Assembly (NCBI RefSeq): GCF_002198715.1
Contig: NZ_MWLK01000016.1
Coordinates: forward strand, 62,001 to 126,000
Direction: 5' to 3'
DNA: 64,000 bases
DNA from: Rhodomicrobium sp. R_RK_3
GTDB lineage: Bacteria; Pseudomonadota; Alphaproteobacteria; Rhizobiales; Rhodomicrobiaceae
Position numbers and translations under genes: made by a program. The notes below the pieces were generated by a model. It searched no databases, was not told the DNA's origin, and worked only from the letters and a program-made list of their open reading frames with translations. This document shows positions 62,566 through 64,000 of the stretch, one piece after another (position 1 is the stretch's first letter; each line of letters starts with the position of its first letter).

Positions 62566-63441
62566 ATGTTTCGTCCGCGCATGAAGAGCCGTGTCAGCGG
62601 CATTTCCGTCATTGGCGAGCTGAAATGGCGCGCCTGGAACGGCGTCGTCGCCGATGTCTGGTCGGTGAATTGCGCGGCCGACGCTTGCGGCGAATATTAT
62701 TCCGAGGACCCGCGCCTGTTCGTCGTGCTGGAGATGGACGGCCCCGGCGGCATCGCGCTGCAGGGCGAGAGCGAACGGGCGGGCGGGATGGTCGGCCGGC
62801 AATCGATCAGTTACATCCCCGCCGGCTACCCGATCCGGGGGAGCGTGGACGGCGCGTTTTTCATGCGCCATCTCGATCTGCATCTCGACGTGCCAGCGCT
62901 GATGCGCCGTTTCGGCGGCGAACTCGACGCGGAGCGGCTGGAGATCCCCCGCCTCGGCTTTCAGGACGCGCGCATCGCCGCGTTGCCTGCCCTGATCGCC
63001 GCCGAATGCACCAGCGACGCCCCGCTGCATGACCTCTATGGCGACGGGCTGCTCGGTGCCCTGCTGACGGCGCTGTTCGGCGTCGAGCGCAAGACCGGGC
63101 GGCGGCGCAGCCAGCTCTCGGGACGACAATTGCAGCGTGTGAAAGCCTATATCGAGGACCATTGCCTGGAGAACATCCGGCTGAGCGAACTGGCTGAACT
63201 CGCCGGCCTGTCGCCGACCTATTTCAGCCATGCCTTCAAGGCCTCGACGGGCGTTGCGCCCTATCGCTGGCACATGCGGGCGCGCATCCGCAAGGTGCAG
63301 CGGCTGCTGCTGGAAAACCACGCCCCGATCACCGATGTGGCGGCCGTCGCGGGCTTTGCCGATCAGGCGCATCTGACTCGCGTCTTCAAGCAGCATGTCG
63401 GCCTGACGCCGGCGGCATGGCTGCGCGATCATGCGCAGTAG
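62566..63441 (+). CDS. AraC-family transcriptional regulator
   Basis: A 291-residue AraC regulator with a cupin-like N-terminal part (ISYIPAGYPIRG) and a C-terminal double helix-turn-helix: VKAYIEDHCLENIRLSELAELAGLSPTYFSHAFKASTGVAPYRW and ITDVAAVAGFADQAHLTRVFKQHVGLTPAAW. ATG at 62566 has GGGGAG upstream; 62533 is an alternative. Adjacent to a TonB-dependent receptor, which such regulators commonly control. Confidence 0.87.
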   Translation: MFRPRMKSRVSGISVIGELKWRAWNGVVADVWSVNCAADACGEYYSEDPRLFVVLEMDGPGGIALQGESERAGGMVGRQSISYIPAGYPIRGSVDGAFFMRHLDLHLDVPALMRRFGGELDAERLEIPRLGFQDARIAALPALIAAECTSDAPLHDLYGDGLLGALLTALFGVERKTGRRRSQLSGRQLQRVKAYIEDHCLENIRLSELAELAGLSPTYFSHAFKASTGVAPYRWHMRARIRKVQRLLLENHAPITDVAAVAGFADQAHLTRVFKQHVGLTPAAWLRDHAQ

Positions 63442-63551
63442 CCCCGGCACAGAGGCGAGGCGGCCACAGTGCTGCGCCATTGCGTCACAAGCCCGCCCGG
63501 CTGACCAAAAACCTTCAGCGCTCCGAAAAACCCTTCAATACAGGATGAGAT

Positions 63552-63574
63552 ATCCGACCTAGACAGTCGGGATT
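63552..63574. promoter_or_regulatory. Shared palindrome, copy 2 (upstream of the TonB receptor)
   Basis: TCCGACC and AGTCGGGA flanking a short spacer, closely matching the site before the AraC gene. 80 bases before the receptor start. Confidence 0.6.
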
Positions 63575-63654
63575 AACCGCAAGGGGGTCCGGCGCGAACA
63601 GGCAGGCGCGGGAATTGCGGCCGGTGGGGCACGGAGATTGGGGAGTATCGGGCT

Positions 63655-64000
63655 TTGGCACGACAGGCAAGGATTGCGTTATTGAGCGGGGTTGCGGCGG
63701 CGGCATTGCTGCTGCCGGAGACGGTTTGGGCGCAAACGCCCCTCAACCCCATCGTCGTTGAGGGCGCCAATCAGGTGGCACCCGCCGCGACCGACGAAGG
63801 CGCTCCCACCACGACGGAAAGCGCGACCGGCCCGGTCAACGGCTACGTGGCAAAGACCACCGCGACCGGCTCCAAGACCGCGACGCCGATCACGGAAATC
63901 CCGCAATCGGTCTCGGTGATCGGACGGCAGGAGCTGGAAGATCGCGGCGTCACCAAGGTCGACGAAGCGCTGCGCTACACGCCGGGCGTTTTCGCCCAGC
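63655..64000 (+). CDS. TonB-dependent siderophore receptor, N-terminal part
   Basis: The first 115 codons of an outer-membrane receptor cut by the window end. A TTG start at 63655, GGGGAG nine bases upstream, then a signal peptide ARIALLSGVAAAALLLPETVWAQ. Mature sequence has a region with NPIVVEGA (TonB-box-like) and the plug motif TPITEIPQSVSVIGRQELEDRG then VDEALRYTPGVFAQ of FhuA/FpvA-type ferrisiderophore receptors. Confidence 0.85.
   Translation, partial: MARQARIALLSGVAAAALLLPETVWAQTPLNPIVVEGANQVAPAATDEGAPTTTESATGPVNGYVAKTTATGSKTATPITEIPQSVSVIGRQELEDRGVTKVDEALRYTPGVFAQ

Overview
This is a 64 kb, GC-rich chromosomal window that looks like a free-living alphaproteobacterium of the Hyphomicrobiales (Rhizobiales) type. 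The signs are a dnaX product with the cysteine-poor alphaproteobacterial clamp-loader module, an NDUFS4-like complex I accessory subunit, a Ku-LigD pair, a DUF3175 protein, many SDR, ABC and catabolic genes, and short palindromic intergenic repeats of the kind common in rhizobial genomes. I do not assign a genus. There are no rRNA genes, phage genes, transposases or CRISPR arrays.

Layout. 0.1-6.0 kb: a serine-glyoxylate-type aminotransferase diverges from a fused FAD/Fe-S 2-hydroxyacid dehydrogenase overlapping a GlcG-like protein, followed by a PanE-like ketopantoate reductase. 6.2-6.8 kb: a ParE/CopG-type toxin-antitoxin pair. 7.0-7.8 kb: an SDR. 7.8-13.6 kb: a catabolic cluster on the minus strand (TetR, acyl-CoA-dehydrogenase-like flavoprotein, extradiol-type VOC enzyme, SDR, HisD-like dehydrogenase, cyclase-family hydrolase) with two matching palindromes that look like operators of the TetR protein. 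13.8-20.5 kb: orphan ModA-like binding protein, MHS-type MFS permease, DUF3175 protein, O-methyltransferase, divergent SDR and Ldh-type dehydrogenase, KDG-kinase-like sugar kinase. 20.7-22.1 kb: type II NADH dehydrogenase. 22.2-30.3 kb: a peptide uptake and hydrolysis cluster (M20 amidohydrolase, M81 MlrC-like peptidase, fused DppDF ATPase, two permeases, binding protein). 30.7-33.4 kb: hybrid sensor kinase with a probable 5-prime frameshift and a small unknown gene. 33.7-40.3 kb: PfpI-like protein, dnaX-ybaB-recR interleaved with two related membrane proteins, NDUFS4-like subunit, tRNA-Arg(UCU).

40.3-47.8 kb: cupin gene divergent from a LysR regulator, SnoaL-like protein, the Ku-LigD end-joining operon, ArsR regulator, DinB polymerase. 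48-51.5 kb: VOC protein, SDR, ClpS, HAD phosphatase, beta-hydroxyacid dehydrogenase. 51.7-55.5 kb: LysR regulator divergent from an overlapping flavin reductase, LLM monooxygenase and Gfo/Idh oxidoreductase operon. 55.8-64 kb: orphan OmpR-type regulator, divergent PTPS-like protein and PfkB kinase, exported DUF5666-like protein, exported caspase-fold protein, secreted FKBP, a possible HEPN-like protein, and an AraC regulator followed by the start of a TonB-dependent siderophore receptor that carries the same palindrome.

The most notable observations are the two sets of shared palindromes (TetR catabolic cluster; AraC and TonB receptor), the membrane-protein pair bracketing recR, the degenerate PTPS-like protein, the two tandem C-terminal repeats of the caspase-fold protein, and three families of dispersed palindromic intergenic repeats. 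I found no clear new defence system. The best candidate for an undescribed system is the TetR-controlled catabolic cluster at 7.8-13.6 kb, whose substrate cannot be read from the sequence.
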